Source of the DNA: a bacterium
Lineage (GTDB): Bacteria; JAMCPX01
Direction of reading: 5' to 3'
DNA length: 7,951 bases
NCBI GenBank assembly: GCA_027364825.1
Contig: DAHXOM010000224.1
Coordinates: 1 to 7,951 of the forward strand
Program-made: the position numbers and the translations under genes
In this document: positions 7,054 through 7,951 of the stretch, in pieces
How positions within the stretch are numbered: the first letter of the stretch is position 1
Layout of the letters: every line of letters starts with the position of its first letter
Notes under the pieces: model-generated
The model's database searches: none
What the model saw: the letters and a program-made list of their open reading frames with translations, nothing else
What the model was told of the DNA's origin: nothing

Positions 7054-7890
7054 ATGAACTTCTTAATCGGAACCGTACTATTTGCAATGCTGCAGGGGCA
7101 CCGTGTCGGTATGACTGTTGCACCGGCCCGGCTCCATCCGGGCAGTCCGTTTATGGTAAACGTCAGCGGTCTGGTGACCGGTACAACGTATACAATCGAG
7201 TTCGACAAACGTACCCTTCATTTCACCGGCAGCGGCACAGCGGCTGTTCTGCTCGGAGTAAACCTTGGGCACCCGGAAGGTGAAGACAGCATAGAACTGT
7301 ACGGGAAGGGCATTGCCGCACCCCTGACCGCTGTATCGATCGATGTGCATAGCCACGACTACCCGAGCCAATATCTGAAACTGCCGAAAAAATTTGTTGA
7401 GCTTACACCCGCTGAACTGAAGAGGGCTATGCATGAGCAGAGGGAACTGGATAAAATCTTTGCCTCCGACCGAACAGCGACCCTGTGGAGAGGTGATTTT
7501 ATACTGCCGGTTCATGGTATTATAACAACACCCTTTGGAGTGAAGAGGTTTTTGAACGGTGAGCCGAGGTCCGCGCACACCGGCATTGACATAGCAGGGA
7601 AAGCAGGTACGCCTGTTGTTGCAACGAATGACGGCATTGTATGCTTTGAGGGGAACCTGTTTTTCGGCGGCAACAGTATTCTGATAAATCATGGACAGGG
7701 TATTTATTCCATGTACTTTCATCTCGGAAAATACGCGGTAAAAAACGGTGCGCAGGTGAAAAAGGGACAAGCAATAGGATATATAGGAGACACCGGGCGC
7801 GTTACAGGACCAAGCCTGCATTTCGGCATACGGATTGTGGACAGCAAGATAGACCCGGAGTTGTTGTTTCTATTAACAAGCAAAAAATAA
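7054..7890 (+). CDS. Exported M23-family (LytM-like) peptidoglycan endopeptidase-like protein
   Basis: A 278-residue protein. Residues 1-14 are hydrophobic (MNFLIGTVLFAMLQ) and may be a short signal peptide or anchor, although no basic residue follows the start Met. Residues about 21-100 look like the beta-rich N-terminal domain often fused to M23 peptidases in Gram-negatives (VAPARLHPGSPFMVNVSG). After a charged helical linker (117-138) comes the M23 domain at about 147-272: FILPVHGIITTPFG, HTGIDI with zinc ligands H175 and D179, YFHL with H223, and GPSLHFGIR with the third zinc ligand H257. The family usually has HxH at the last site; here the first His is Ser (S255), so activity may be altered. 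M23 enzymes cut peptide cross-links in the periplasm, while inactive relatives activate amidases. No strong ribosome binding site is seen; 7054 is the first ATG after an in-frame TAA near 6981. It lies 78 bp after ppc. Confidence 0.9.
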   Translation: MNFLIGTVLFAMLQGHRVGMTVAPARLHPGSPFMVNVSGLVTGTTYTIEFDKRTLHFTGSGTAAVLLGVNLGHPEGEDSIELYGKGIAAPLTAVSIDVHSHDYPSQYLKLPKKFVELTPAELKRAMHEQRELDKIFASDRTATLWRGDFILPVHGIITTPFGVKRFLNGEPRSAHTGIDIAGKAGTPVVATNDGIVCFEGNLFFGGNSILINHGQGIYSMYFHLGKYAVKNGAQVKKGQAIGYIGDTGRVTGPSLHFGIRIVDSKIDPELLFLLTSKK

Positions 7891-7892
7891 TA

Positions 7893-7910
7893 TTTGATTC
7901 TTCAATCAAA
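7893..7910. terminator. Candidate AT-rich hairpin after the M23 gene
   Basis: TTTGATT (7893-7899) and AATCAAA (7904-7910) form a perfect 7-bp stem around a CTTC loop, 2 nt after the stop codon. The stem is AT-rich and is followed by A residues on the plus strand, so it lacks the U tract of a standard terminator. On the minus strand it is followed by TATTATTTTTTG, so it could serve a leftward transcript slightly better. Position supports a transcript-end role; strength does not. Confidence 0.3.
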
Positions 7911-7951
7911 AAACTGTTGCAAATCGATCGAAGATTATAGTATACGTTGAT

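Noticed and set aside
7078..7821. Long minus-strand open frame of 247 codons
   Set aside because: It is the antisense of the M23 gene, whose plus-strand frame carries clear catalytic motifs; the minus-strand translation shows no recognisable domain.
7917..7946. Promoter at the right edge (TTGCAA with TATAGT or TATACG, plus a TCGATCGA palindrome at 7924-7931)
   Set aside because: Spacings of 13 or 18 bp and poor box matches do not support a call, and the downstream gene is outside the window.

Overview
The window looks like chromosomal DNA from a Gram-negative bacterium, by eye with a GC content in the mid-40s percent. The style of the genes (a CorC/HlyC-type protein, an exported M23 peptidase with an N-terminal beta domain, an E. 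coli-type PEP carboxylase, a phytoene-desaturase-like flavoprotein) would fit an environmental anaerobe of the Desulfobacterota/Nitrospirota kind. That placement is inference; no rRNA or tRNA is present to settle it. All complete genes are on the + strand and nearly fill the sequence.

Layout: (1) positions 1-122 hold the first 40 codons of a minus-strand gene that reads like the N-terminal domain of a cation-transporting P-type ATPase and runs off the left edge. (2) A divergent intergenic region of about 195 bp carries one copy of a dispersed-repeat-like sequence at 248-281. (3) 318-1679 encodes a DUF21/CNNM-CBS-CBS-CorC_HlyC membrane protein, followed by a short AT-rich spacer with a degenerate TTGAATY heptamer array. 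(4) 1817-3130 is a flavin-dependent oxidoreductase of the phytoene desaturase/amine oxidase type, split by one in-frame TAA at 2912-2914; the part after the stop still encodes the conserved C-terminal FAD motif. (5) 3135-4211 is a calcineurin-like metallophosphoesterase starting 4 nt after the ancestral end of the oxidoreductase. (6) 4189-6975 is phosphoenolpyruvate carboxylase (ppc), overlapping the previous gene by 23 nt. (7) 7054-7890 is an exported-looking M23 endopeptidase-like protein. The tail after 7890 has a small perfect hairpin and no gene.

The oxidoreductase, phosphoesterase and ppc are packed tightly enough to be one transcription unit, possibly with the M23 gene 78 bp further on. 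Their functions do not form an obvious pathway: ppc makes oxaloacetate, the M23 protein acts on the cell wall, and the other two have unassigned substrates. I see no phage, CRISPR, transposase or defence system. The strongest anomaly is the in-frame stop in the oxidoreductase. Smaller points are the two intergenic repeats, which also make two longer upstream start choices misleading, and a Ser in place of a usual active-site His in the M23 domain.
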